62,598 nucleotides of DNA from Calditrichaceae bacterium (GTDB lineage: Bacteria > Calditrichota > Calditrichia > RBG-13-44-9 > J075), in NCBI GenBank assembly GCA_013360445.1, contig JABWBP010000038.1, positions 1 to 62,598 of the forward strand, read 5' to 3'. Of this stretch, positions 41,544 to 50,418 are shown piece after piece; the first letter of the stretch is position 1, and every line of letters starts with the position of its first letter. Below the pieces are notes generated by a model that did not search any database, was not told the origin of the DNA, and saw only the letters and a program-made list of their open reading frames with translations. Both the position numbers and the translations under genes were made by a program.

Positions 41544-43387
41544 TTTTCACGAAAACCCCCAAAACCATTCGTGTTATGCTCACCGTCTTCCGCGACGGCC
41601 TGCAAAGCTCCTTCGGCGGAAAAGTGCGCCTGAAAGATTTTATCCCGGCCATGAAAGCCGCGGCGGAGTTAGGCGTGCGCCACATGGAATTCGGCGGGGG
41701 CGCGCGCTTCCAGGCGCCCTATTTTTACTTAGGAGAGGATCCTTTCGACGCCATGAAAGCGATGCGCGAGGCGGTAGGCCCGGAAGTGGATTTGCAGATT
41801 CTCACCCGTTCGGTCTCCGGCGTTACCCTCACTTCCCAGTCCCTGGAAGCCCTGGCCCTGCAAGCCAAACTGATGAAGCAATTCGGAACCACCTGGGATC
41901 GCAATTTCGATTACATGAACGACGTGGACAACCTCATCAAAACCGGCAAACCGATTGTGGACGCCGGGATGCACCACCAGGCCGCCATTGCCTTGATGGG
42001 CTTGCCCTTCAAGTCCGATCGCGTTCATACCGCGGAATTTTACATCAATATCGGGCGGCGGTTGCTGAAAAGCGATCTGCACATCGACAGCATTTGCCTG
42101 AAAGACGCCAGCGGCACCACCGACCCCAAGACCATTTATGACGCCGTGGTGGGATTGAAGAAAATCATGCCCCCGGAAATGCCGCTCTGGCTGCATACCC
42201 ACGACACCGCCAGCATGGCCGTGGCCTGCTACATCGCCGGGATCGAAGCCGGGGTGGACGGGGTGGATCTCTCCGTGCGCCCCATGGCCAGCGGAACGGT
42301 GCAGCCGGACGCGCGCTCACTGGACCACGCCCTGAAGGGCACCGGGTATGCTCTCGACCTCGACGCTTCCAAAATGCCGGTCATCGAAGACCTGCTCAAC
42401 GAAGGGCTGAAAGAGTACGATTTCAATCCCACCACCACCACGGCAGACGCCCGGGTGCTGGGTTTCCCCATGCCGGGGGGCGCCATCGGCCCTAACGTGC
42501 ACATGATGGTAAAAGCGGGCATCCTGCACAAATACGGCGAGGTGCTGGCCGAATTCCCGGTCGTGGTAGAAGCCGGCGGCGCCTGGACCAGCGTCACCCC
42601 CGGCAGCCAGCAGTACTGGCTGCAAGCTTTCAACAACGTGATGTACGGGCGCTGGAAGAAGATCGACCCCGGTTACGGGCGGGCGGTGTTGGGCTATTTC
42701 GGGAAAACCCCCCTGCCGGCGGACCCGCAAGTGGTAAAAATCGCTTCCGAACAATTGAATCTCCCGGTTTTCGAGGGCGATCCGCTGGAAGCCGCGCCCA
42801 AAAACATCGAGCCGGCCAGAAAGGCATTGGAAGAGCGCAACCTGCCGGCCACCGAGCGCAACATCTTCCTGGTGCTCGCGGCGATGGTGCCGGATAAAAA
42901 GATCGAGGTGAACGAAGGCATCCGCCTGCTCACCGGGAAAGCCAAAATTGACGTTCCGCTAAAGAAAATCGAGGCGCCAAAGCCGGAAGCCGCCGCGCAG
43001 GAAAAACCCGCTTCCGTTCCCCCGCCGGCGTTGAGCGGGCCGGTTACCTCCAAATGCGTGGTCAAGGAAAACGGGAAAGTTCGCACCTTTGTGGTTACCG
43101 TGGAGCCGCTCTCCGCCGCCGCTGCTCCCGCCCCGGCGGCGGTCGTCGAAAAAGCGCCCCTCCAGGAAAACCGCCAGGTTTTCTCCACCTTCTCCGGCGC
43201 GGTGGATTTGGTGGACATCAAAGTGAAGGTGGGCGATACGGTTCACAAGGGCCAGGTGGTCGCCCAGGTGGAGGCCATGAAAGCGAAGCACGACATCAAA
43301 GCGCCCTGCGACGGGGTGGTTTCCGCCGTTACCGCCCATATCGGGGACGAAGTGGACGCCTCCAAACCGATAATGACCATTTCCTGA
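41540..43387 (+). CDS. oadA: Biotin-dependent carboxyltransferase/decarboxylase alpha subunit (OadA/PycB-like)
   Basis: The 615-residue protein has an HMGL-like TIM barrel with carboxyltransferase motifs: VFRDGLQSSFGG (metal Asp), SICLKDASGTT (the lysine carbamylated in the family), and LWLHTHDTAS (HxH metal ligands). A conserved carboxylase domain follows at about 300-460. An Ala/Pro linker leads to a C-terminal biotinyl domain with the lysine in EAMKAKHDIKAPCDGVV, at about residue 584. The residue after the biotin lysine is Ala, not the usual Met. With OadB it would decarboxylate oxaloacetate (or a CoA ester) and pump Na+. GAGGAGG precedes the start. Confidence 0.9.
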   Translation: MIFTKTPKTIRVMLTVFRDGLQSSFGGKVRLKDFIPAMKAAAELGVRHMEFGGGARFQAPYFYLGEDPFDAMKAMREAVGPEVDLQILTRSVSGVTLTSQSLEALALQAKLMKQFGTTWDRNFDYMNDVDNLIKTGKPIVDAGMHHQAAIALMGLPFKSDRVHTAEFYINIGRRLLKSDLHIDSICLKDASGTTDPKTIYDAVVGLKKIMPPEMPLWLHTHDTASMAVACYIAGIEAGVDGVDLSVRPMASGTVQPDARSLDHALKGTGYALDLDASKMPVIEDLLNEGLKEYDFNPTTTTADARVLGFPMPGGAIGPNVHMMVKAGILHKYGEVLAEFPVVVEAGGAWTSVTPGSQQYWLQAFNNVMYGRWKKIDPGYGRAVLGYFGKTPLPADPQVVKIASEQLNLPVFEGDPLEAAPKNIEPARKALEERNLPATERNIFLVLAAMVPDKKIEVNEGIRLLTGKAKIDVPLKKIEAPKPEAAAQEKPASVPPPALSGPVTSKCVVKENGKVRTFVVTVEPLSAAAAPAPAAVVEKAPLQENRQVFSTFSGAVDLVDIKVKVGDTVHKGQVVAQVEAMKAKHDIKAPCDGVVSAVTAHIGDEVDASKPIMTIS

Positions 43388-43409
43388 TCCGAACGGAAAG
43401 GTACGAATC

Positions 43410-44537
43410 ATGGAAACATTTTTAGAACTGTTCGGCCAGTCCGGTTTTTCGAACATGACCTGGGGCAACTGGGTGATGTACGTGGTATCGGGAGTGCTGG
43501 TGTACCTGGCCATCCGCAAAGATTACGAACCGCTGCTCCTGATCCCGATCGGCTTCGGGATCGTGGTGGCGAATTTCCCCCTGGCCAATATGGCCTCCTA
43601 CGGGGAAGGCATCATTGCGCTGATCTATAACAGCGGAATCAGGACCGAGCTGCTTCCCCCGGTCATCTTCTTAGGCGTGGGCGTGCTGACCGATTTCCGC
43701 CCCCTGTTAGGCCGGCCGATGACCTTTCTGTTAGGGGCGGCGGCGCAATTGGGAATCTTTACGGCGGCCATCGGCGCCGCTTATATTTTCGGATTTACCA
43801 TTAAAGAAGCCGCCAGCATCGGCATCATCGGCGGGGCGGACGGCCCGACCACGATCTTCCTCACCTCCAAACTGGCTCCCCACCTGTTAGGGCCGGTGGC
43901 GCTGGCGGCGTACAGTTACATGTCATTGGTGCCGATCATCCAGCCGCCGATCCTCAGGTTGTTGACCACCCCTAAAGAGCGCGCCATTGCCATGCCCCCG
44001 GCGCTGCAAGTGTCTAAAACCGCGGTGATTCTATTCCCGCTCATCACCGGGGGCGTTGCCTCCCTGGCGGTACCTTCCTCCGCCCCGTTGATCGGGATGT
44101 TGATGTTCGGCAACCTGATCCGGGAAAGCGGGGTAACGGAGCGGCTTCGCAAAACCGCCGGCGGGGCTTTGATCGACATCGTGACTATCTTCCTGGGCAT
44201 TGCGGTGGGGGCCACCATGGAAGCGGAACGTTTCCTCACCCTGCAAACCCTGATGATCCTGGCCCTGGGCGCAGCGGCGTTCGCCTTCAGCACCGCCGGG
44301 GGAATCATTTTTGGGAAAATTCTCAACTGGTTCTTGCCGGAGGGCAAAAAAATCAATCCCTGCATTGGCGCCGCGGGGGTTTCCGCGGTTCCTATGGCGG
44401 CCCGGGTGGTGCAGAACTTCGTTTCCAGGCACACCAATGGAGAGGTGAATCCCCTGATGGAGGCCATGGGCCCGAACGTCGCCGGGGTGGTCGGCTCCGC
44501 GGTCGCCGCGGGGGTATTTTTGACCTTGCTGACCTGA
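43410..44537 (+). CDS. oadB: Na+-translocating decarboxylase beta subunit
   Basis: The 375-residue protein has about nine to eleven hydrophobic helices and the OadB/GcdB signature: LLIPIGFGIVVANFPLANM, FLGVGVLTDFRPLL, GIIGGADGPTTIFLTSKLAP (the Na+-coupling aspartate lies in GGADGPT) and GAAGVSAVPMAARVVQ. It carries out the membrane decarboxylation step coupled to Na+ export, together with the biotin-carrying alpha subunit upstream. The 22-base gap to oadA supports co-transcription. The gene order gamma-alpha-beta is standard. An intrinsic terminator lies 175 bases downstream. Confidence 0.92.
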   Translation: METFLELFGQSGFSNMTWGNWVMYVVSGVLVYLAIRKDYEPLLLIPIGFGIVVANFPLANMASYGEGIIALIYNSGIRTELLPPVIFLGVGVLTDFRPLLGRPMTFLLGAAAQLGIFTAAIGAAYIFGFTIKEAASIGIIGGADGPTTIFLTSKLAPHLLGPVALAAYSYMSLVPIIQPPILRLLTTPKERAIAMPPALQVSKTAVILFPLITGGVASLAVPSSAPLIGMLMFGNLIRESGVTERLRKTAGGALIDIVTIFLGIAVGATMEAERFLTLQTLMILALGAAAFAFSTAGGIIFGKILNWFLPEGKKINPCIGAAGVSAVPMAARVVQNFVSRHTNGEVNPLMEAMGPNVAGVVGSAVAAGVFLTLLT

Positions 44538-44558
44538 GAACTTGGACGGCCGGTTCTT

Positions 44559-44600
44559 AGCTGTCAGCTTTCAGCGGTCAGCAATCAGCAAGTTGCCAGC
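44559..44600. repeat. TCAGC word array
   Basis: TCAGC occurs five times at 7-9 bp spacing (AGCTGTCAGCTTTCAGCGGTCAGCAATCAGC). The gap 44538-44860 otherwise holds a terminator and the pckA leader. Confidence 0.5.
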
Positions 44601-44710
44601 GGGGTATTTTTAACGGTATCGATGTCTGCGCCGGGGGTAATTTCCGCCAAGACAGTGCCCGGGCGCGATAATGAGCGCGCCGGTTTTTCAGCCGCTTCGA
44701 TTTCAATTGA

Positions 44711-44744
44711 AAGCCCCGGTTCGTAAAAGAACCGGGGCTTTTTG
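44711..44744 (+). terminator. Intrinsic terminator after the decarboxylase operon
   Basis: A perfect 12-bp stem (AAGCCCCGGTTC pairing with GAACCGGGGCTT) with a 6-base loop runs into TTTT. Confidence 0.9.
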
Positions 44745-44860
44745 TTTAGAATTGATTTCCAAATAAGCGTTTGATTGATTATTTTGGCTCATCCGGAATT
44801 TGTACGGAACGCTGGATAAGCAATAGATTTTAATGCTAAACCCATTCTTTGGAGGAAACC

Positions 44861-46447
44861 ATGGACCCCAGAAATCTGCAGATTCGTGAATTGGGTTTGT
44901 TGAACTGGATTTCCCTTCGCTGGAATTTGACCACCCCGCAATTGGTAGAACAGGCGATCCGCCGCGGAGAAGGCCACCTGGCCGCAAACGGAACCTTGCT
45001 GGTGACCACCGGCAGCCGCACCGGGCGTTCCCCGAAAGACCGCTTTATCGAGGAAGAACCCTCTTCCAAAGAGTTGGTTGCCTGGGGAAACGTCAACCAG
45101 CCGATTTCGGAACGGTATTTCAGCCAGTTGTTGAGCAAGATACAATCTTACCTCCAGCACAAGGATCTTTTCGTGCAGGATTTGTACGTCGGGCAGCACC
45201 CGAAGTACCGGGTTCCCCTGCGCATCGTCAGTGAATTTGCCTGGGGGGCGTTGTTCGCCCACACCCTGTTCGTGCGTCCCCAATCGGCGGAGGAGTTGGA
45301 GAACCATCAGCCGGAGTACACCATTCTGCATGCGCCGCGCCTGTTAGCGGAGCCTAAATTGGACGGCACCAATTCGGAAACCTTCGTGGTGCTCAGCCTG
45401 GGGCGGAAGATCGTGCTCATCGGCGGCTCCGAATACGGCGGGGAGATCAAAAAATCCATGTTTTCGATTATGAATTACCTGCTGCCCCTGCAAGGAGTAT
45501 TCCCGATGCACTGCTCCGCCAACGTGGGGGAAGCGGGGGACACCGCCCTGTTCTTCGGCCTCTCCGGCACCGGCAAGACCAGCCTTTCCGCGGACCCGGA
45601 GCGGAAGCTGATCGGCGATGACGAGCACGGCTGGGGCGACGACGGTATTTTTAATTTTGAAGGCGGCTGCTACGCCAAAACCATCCGCCTCTCGCCGGTG
45701 AAAGAGCCGCAGATTTTCAACGCCATCCGTTTCGGTTCCATTGCGGAAAACGTGGATTTTGACGGCGCTACCCGGCTAATCGACTTCGATTCCGATAAAA
45801 TTACCGAAAATACCCGCGCTACTTACCCGCTCGACTACATCGATAACGCCCTGATTCCCGGCATCGGCGGCCATCCGAAAAATATCATATTTCTAACGGC
45901 GGATGCCTTCGGGGTGCTGCCGCCGATCGCCAAATTGACCCCGGAAATGGCCATGTACCATTTCCTGACCGGTTATACCTCCAAGTTGGCCGGAACGGAA
46001 ATGGGGGTTACCGAACCGCAGACCGCCTTCAGCGAGTGCTTTGGGGCGCCTTTTCTGCCGCTGCCGGCCACCCGCTACGCGGAGATGTTAGGGGAAAAGA
46101 TGAAAAAGCACCGTTCGGACGTCTGGCTGGTGAATACCGGCTGGTCCGGCGGGCCGTACGGGGTGGGGCAGCGCATGGATATCCGCCTTACCCGGGCGAT
46201 GATCAAGGCCGCCCTGACCGGGCAATTGCAGAAGGTGGAATTCACTCCTCACGAGGTTTTCAAGGTGCTGGTTCCGGCTAATTGCCCCGGCGTTCCCGGC
46301 GAGGTGCTGCAGCCGCGCAATACCTGGAAGGACAAAGCGGCCTACGATCAAAAGGCCTCCGAGCTGGCCAAACGCTTCCGCAAGAATTTCGATAAATTTC
46401 CCAATGCTTCCGAAGCGATCAAAGCGGCAAATCCCAGGGCCGATTGA
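44861..46447 (+). CDS. pckA: Phosphoenolpyruvate carboxykinase (ATP)
   Basis: The start at 44861 follows GGAGG. The 528-residue protein matches ATP-dependent PEPCK in length and motifs: [14 protein letters not shown], the kinase P-loop [14 protein letters not shown] (about residues 232-245), the metal site DDEHGW and [10 protein letters not shown], and [11 protein letters not shown]. It interconverts oxaloacetate and PEP. Placed directly after a Na+-pumping oxaloacetate-type decarboxylase, it suggests a local PEP-oxaloacetate-pyruvate node. It is separated from that operon by a terminator and has its own leader. Confidence 0.96.
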   Translation: MDPRNLQIRELGLLNWISLRWNLTTPQLVEQAIRRGEGHLAANGTLLVTTGSRTGRSPKDRFIEEEPSSKELVAWGNVNQPISERYFSQLLSKIQSYLQHKDLFVQDLYVGQHPKYRVPLRIVSEFAWGALFAHTLFVRPQSAEELENHQPEYTILHAPRLLAEPKLDGTNSETFVVLSLGRKIVLIGGSEYGGEIKKSMFSIMNYLLPLQGVFPMHCSANVGEAGDTALFFGLSGTGKTSLSADPERKLIGDDEHGWGDDGIFNFEGGCYAKTIRLSPVKEPQIFNAIRFGSIAENVDFDGATRLIDFDSDKITENTRATYPLDYIDNALIPGIGGHPKNIIFLTADAFGVLPPIAKLTPEMAMYHFLTGYTSKLAGTEMGVTEPQTAFSECFGAPFLPLPATRYAEMLGEKMKKHRSDVWLVNTGWSGGPYGVGQRMDIRLTRAMIKAALTGQLQKVEFTPHEVFKVLVPANCPGVPGEVLQPRNTWKDKAAYDQKASELAKRFRKNFDKFPNASEAIKAANPRAD

Positions 46448-46470
46448 TCGAAAACCACTCCGGAGCCTTT

Positions 46471-46514
46471 TAATTGCCAATTGGCAATTAGCAATTGGCA
46501 ATTGCCAATTAGCA
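46471..46514. repeat. CAATTGGCAATTG word array, second copy
   Basis: TTAATTGCCAATTGGCAATTAGCAATTGGCAATTGCC repeats the design seen at 4258-4303 and is followed directly by a terminator hairpin. Confidence 0.7.
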
Positions 46515-46534
46515 AAGGAATTCACCGACTCTCG

Positions 46535-46564
46535 AAGGGAAGGCGCCCCCGCCTTCCCTTTTCT
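46535..46564 (+). terminator. Intrinsic terminator after pckA
   Basis: A perfect 11-bp stem (AAGGGAAGGCG pairing with CGCCTTCCCTT) with a CCCC loop runs into TTCT. The rest of the gap to 46773 has no gene. Confidence 0.8.
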
Positions 46565-46773
46565 ATTTCCCCGCATCTTCATTGCGCTCACTTCCCTTTT
46601 TTCAGCCTCACTCAATTTTTCTGCCTGAGAATCCGTGACCTCAAACATAACCTTCCCCGCTAAAAATGGTACATCTTGCCTGTTGTAACGCTACATCCGC
46701 TATTGGCGATTACCGGGGTTTGTTCGATCAAAAAGTGTCAGCCGATAGATAATTTTAAACATGGAAGTTTGCC

Positions 46774-48348
46774 ATGAAAGCGTCCATCGTATTAACCGCA
46801 GTGTTCTTTTCCCTGCAGCTACCCGCCCAGCAAACCGTGCGGGGAACTTTAACCGCCGATACTCGCTGGTTCGGAGAAATCCGGGTAACCGGGGACGTGA
46901 TCGTTCCCCAGGGAGTCACCCTCACCATCGAGCCGGGGACCGATATTTTTTTCAGTCCCAAAGCCGACGCCAGCCGCTCCGGTAAAGATCCCAAGCACGT
47001 GGAAATCATCGTGATGGGCCGCATTTTAGCAGAGGGCAGCCGCGAGGGGGGGGCGATTCTCTTTACTTCCGGCTCTCACGAACCCCAGATGTACGATTGG
47101 TATGGGATTATCATTAAGGACAACACCGAGCGCTCCCGTTTCAAAAATTGCATTATCGAATATGCTTATAAGGGAATTACCTGCTACGGAAGCGATCCGG
47201 AGATTATTAGCTGCGAAATTCGCTACAATCAATACGCCGGGATCAGCGCGGAAGTGCGCTCTAACCCGCTCATTCGCAGCAGCACCATTACCGGCAACGA
47301 CTTTGCGGGATTGAATTGCGAATTGGCCTCCAACCCGGTGGTGGAAAAGAACGTGATCAGCCAGAATTTGAACGGGGTAGTTATTTTTGACCGCTCCCGG
47401 CCGGACCTGGGGCGGGTTTCCCCCGGCCCCGGCGAATCCGTGGGCGAAAACCTGATCATCAACAACTTCGAAAGGAATATTTACAACCACTCCGCCAACG
47501 ACATCTTTGCCCAGAACAATCTCTGGAACACCTCCGCAGACGCCCAGATTCAGGCCACGCTTTTCGATAACGCTCGAAATCCCTCCAAAGGCAAAGTTGT
47601 TTTCAACCCCCTCTTCGGAGGCGTTGCTGCGGCGCAGCGCCGCCCGGAAGCGCTTCCCGCAGCGCCGGAAGAGCCGGCAGCGGAGCAGCTAGCCCGGGAG
47701 GCCGCGAATAATTCGGCGGTGGCATCGCAAACCTCCCCGGCTTCCCAGAACGCTCCGGCGTCGCCGGGACCGGCAACCGCGCAGGCGGGCAATACGACTC
47801 CCGCCGCCAACCCGCCTGCTCAGCAAACCGTATCTCCTTCCGCCGCCGCCCCGGCGAACAACCCCGGCGCGGCGCAGCCGGCCCAGCCAACCCCGGGGTC
47901 GGATAATACCCAGTACCTTGCCGCGAACAGCGCTACTTCCGGTTCTGCAATGATCCAAAACCCGCCCCCGGCGGTGGTTCAGCCGGAAACGCTGTATATC
48001 TACAAGGAAATTCCGGTAGAGAAACCCGCCGCCCCGGAGCCGGAAATTGCCGAGCCGGTTATCGAGGCGCTGTTGGACGGGGGCCAGCGGCAGTACGTTC
48101 AACGAGTTCCTGCCGAATATCCCGGCATCTACCTCAAAACCGCCCACCAGGGGCGGGTGTTGGTAGAAGTTATCGTGGGGAGGGACGGCCGCGTGGAGGA
48201 ATCCCGGGTGTTGAGGAGCGACGGAAATCTGTTCACCGAATCCGCGCTTGCGGCGCTCAAAAAATTCCGTTATAAACCCGGAACCTACCAGGGAAAGCCG
48301 GTCAGGTTCAAAATCGTGGAGCCGTTTATTTTTAAGCTGAGCCAGTAA
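46774..48348 (+). CDS. Exported beta-helix protein fused to a TonB C-terminal domain
   Basis: The 524-residue protein has a signal peptide (residues 1-18, QLPA-QQ). Residues about 20-285 form a right-handed parallel beta-helix: VTGDVIVPQGVTLTIEPGTDIFF opens it, and NCIIEYAYKGITCYG, SCEIRYNQYAGISAE, SSTITGNDFAGLNCE and KNVISQNLNGVVIFD are successive coils. A linker rich in Ala, Pro and Asn spans about 290-395. The C-terminal 85 residues are a TonB-C domain (VQRVPAEYPGIYLKTAHQGRVLVEVIVGRDGRVEESRVLRS...ALAALKKFRYKPGTYQGKPV). TonB-C domains contact outer-membrane receptors. Here no transmembrane anchor precedes it, so the fusion must act in the periplasm or on the surface. Confidence 0.85.
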   Translation: MKASIVLTAVFFSLQLPAQQTVRGTLTADTRWFGEIRVTGDVIVPQGVTLTIEPGTDIFFSPKADASRSGKDPKHVEIIVMGRILAEGSREGGAILFTSGSHEPQMYDWYGIIIKDNTERSRFKNCIIEYAYKGITCYGSDPEIISCEIRYNQYAGISAEVRSNPLIRSSTITGNDFAGLNCELASNPVVEKNVISQNLNGVVIFDRSRPDLGRVSPGPGESVGENLIINNFERNIYNHSANDIFAQNNLWNTSADAQIQATLFDNARNPSKGKVVFNPLFGGVAAAQRRPEALPAAPEEPAAEQLAREAANNSAVASQTSPASQNAPASPGPATAQAGNTTPAANPPAQQTVSPSAAAPANNPGAAQPAQPTPGSDNTQYLAANSATSGSAMIQNPPPAVVQPETLYIYKEIPVEKPAAPEPEIAEPVIEALLDGGQRQYVQRVPAEYPGIYLKTAHQGRVLVEVIVGRDGRVEESRVLRSDGNLFTESALAALKKFRYKPGTYQGKPVRFKIVEPFIFKLSQ

Positions 48349-48391
48349 GGGCGGTTTTAAACGAATTGTCATTTTATTTTAGTATGAAAAA

Positions 48392-48607
48392 ATGAAAAAA
48401 GAAATTATCATCAAGATGTGCGCGTGGTGCAAAAAACCGATGGGGTTTCTCTCCTGGTCGTTTTGGATATTGCGGATCAACCGGAAATTATCCCACGGAA
48501 TTTGTTGGAGTTGCCAAAAAGTGGAGTTGGAAAAACTGCTCAATCCCCCGGGCCAGACCCGCCGGCGCCCCTCCCGCTCCCGCGAGCGGCTTCAAAAAAC
48601 CACCTGA
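48392..48607 (+). CDS. Small CxxC-CxxC protein, possible zinc ribbon
   Basis: The 71-residue protein contains MCAWCKKPMG near the N-terminus and HGICWSCQK about 30 residues later, a pair of C-x2-C knuckles typical of small zinc-binding proteins. The C-terminal tail is strongly basic (TRRRPSRSRERLQK). It starts 43 bases after the beta-helix gene. The function is unknown, and it may be a real small protein or a chance open frame; the paired cysteines favour the former. Confidence 0.5.
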   Translation: MKKEIIIKMCAWCKKPMGFLSWSFWILRINRKLSHGICWSCQKVELEKLLNPPGQTRRRPSRSRERLQKTT

Positions 48608-48701
48608 GGGGTACGCGGATCGCCGCCGCCCCGTCCCCCCCACAACCGTTCGTTTGAGACACCGAATACAAAATTCGCTATTCCGAATTCCCCAATCCCG
48701 C

Positions 48702-50375
48702 TTAGCGCCTTACCCCTAACAACCGGTATTGGCCGCTCGCTTCCCCGGCGATGTAAATGCTCATCCAATTGCTCCAATTGCCTTGCAAACCGCGTCTCAC
48801 GCGGATTTTCATTTCTAATGCGGCTTCTTTTTCACCCTGCTCCGAAATTTCTTCCTCCCGGGGCAGGGGAATGCAGGCGTGTTCCCCGGGGAGTTGCACG
48901 TTGGACACTATCCGGCCATTTTGCCGCAGCTCGCACTCATAAGTGGTCCCCGGCAGGTTTTCCAGCCCGGTTTGTACCGCCAGGTCGGTAAAGCAGAGCG
49001 CCGGGTCGCCGCTCGCGCTGTTTTGCAGGTGAAATTCGTCCAACGGGGGGACCCGGCTGAAGCAGTAGCGCCCCACAATATCCCGCCGTTCGACCAGGGT
49101 GCGGACGAGGTATTCTGCCGCCCGGGGGTCGGAATACTGCCCCTGCGCCACCGCGGCGCGGATTTGTTCCTCGGTAAAAGACATCACTAATTTTGCGCCC
49201 CAGTAGTGATCCCGCCCGGTGGCATTCATAAATGCCGGGTTGGGGAGAATGTAACGGTATTTTTGGGGCTGGAAATCCTGCGATTCAAAAAACCCGATCG
49301 AGGGAAACTGAATGTTGCGCTCCCGCTCCCAGTGGCGTTTGTAAATCCCCAGCGAGCCGATGGTTTTGAAAACCTTGTCCGGGTCCGCCGCTCCTTCATG
49401 TCCCACCTCTCCGGGCATCGGTTCGTCCCCCTGGCTGCCCAGGGTAGAGCCGAAGTCGATGAGGTAATGGCGCACGTATCCTTCCGGCACGTACATATCC
49501 AGGGAGTTGCCGGCCTTGGTATCGAAATGGTTCAGCCAGGCGGCCATCACCTTCAGGCCGCGCAGCTCCCGGCGGTGCTCGTGGCGGATCAGGTCGTTGG
49601 GATCGTCTTTGCGAACCCCTGCATATTTGAATGAACCCAGCGGTTTGCCGGGCAGGTATTTGCTGGCCACCGCCCGGATGCGCCCGTCAGGGGATTTTTC
49701 GATGCGGGAGAGGATTTTCGCCAGGTCCTCCTCGTTCATGAAACGGTTTTTGCCGTATTGATCGGTGAATTTTACTTCCTCGCCTAAGCGCAGGATGTTG
49801 GGATGAAAATAGACCAGGTAATTTTCCGGCACGTTGTAGCCGGCAGCGTGAAACAGTTTGGTGGAAACCACCTCTGCGCCGGTCGCCAGTTCCGGGTAGC
49901 CGGGGGGGTCGAACTTGAGCAAGTAGATGCCGCCCCGGGAATCCTGAATAGAAAAACCCGGGGTAACCCCCTGGGCTTTGGCGCGCACCACGGTCCAGAA
50001 ACCGGAAGTATCCGGCCCGGTTCCGGTGTCGGGGCCGCGGGCGATCTCGTTCAGGCTTAGCCGCTGCCGGGCGTTGCGGTTGGTAAACCAGCTGGAATTG
50101 AACACTTCATCGAACGCGTCGGTGTTGAGCGCCTGGCGGGGATTGCCGGAGAGGCTGCGCACATGCCGGGAAATGTCGAAGAAACGCTGAATCGGTAAGA
50201 TAAACAGCTTGTCCACGTTATCGCCGGCCAGGTTGATTTCCCGGGACTCCGGGGCGGGAACCGGCCTGCAATCAGCCGGCGGCGGCTCCGGAACCACAAA
50301 CCGGGAAGCGCCCCCGCAACCGGTAAGCGCCGCCAGGCCGAGAAAGAGAATGATCCTGCGCCGGATCAATCGCAA
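48702..50375 (-). CDS. Lipoprotein with protein-kinase-like active-site motifs
   Basis: The 557-residue protein is a lipoprotein (lipobox LTGC, Cys20). I do not recognise a named family, but the motifs of a kinase fold appear in order. These are YLLKFDPP (K154) as the nucleotide lysine, GAEVVSTKLFHAAGY (E168) as the helix-C glutamate, HFDTKAGN as the catalytic loop (D285, K287, N290, spacing D-x-K-x-x-N), and HYLIDFGST as the DFG metal motif (D307). This resembles HipA/Fam20C/CotH-like atypical kinases. If so, it would phosphorylate something outside the cytosol. The C-terminal 110 residues form a separate beta domain. It lies 43 bases after an Omp85-type barrel gene on the same strand. Confidence 0.7.
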   Translation of the reverse strand: MRLIRRRIILFLGLAALTGCGGASRFVVPEPPPADCRPVPAPESREINLAGDNVDKLFILPIQRFFDISRHVRSLSGNPRQALNTDAFDEVFNSSWFTNRNARQRLSLNEIARGPDTGTGPDTSGFWTVVRAKAQGVTPGFSIQDSRGGIYLLKFDPPGYPELATGAEVVSTKLFHAAGYNVPENYLVYFHPNILRLGEEVKFTDQYGKNRFMNEEDLAKILSRIEKSPDGRIRAVASKYLPGKPLGSFKYAGVRKDDPNDLIRHEHRRELRGLKVMAAWLNHFDTKAGNSLDMYVPEGYVRHYLIDFGSTLGSQGDEPMPGEVGHEGAADPDKVFKTIGSLGIYKRHWERERNIQFPSIGFFESQDFQPQKYRYILPNPAFMNATGRDHYWGAKLVMSFTEEQIRAAVAQGQYSDPRAAEYLVRTLVERRDIVGRYCFSRVPPLDEFHLQNSASGDPALCFTDLAVQTGLENLPGTTYECELRQNGRIVSNVQLPGEHACIPLPREEEISEQGEKEAALEMKIRVRRGLQGNWSNWMSIYIAGEASGQYRLLGVRR

Positions 50376-50418
50376 TGGAATATGTAAGCAAAATCGTTTT
50401 ATCGTTAATCTCCAGATT

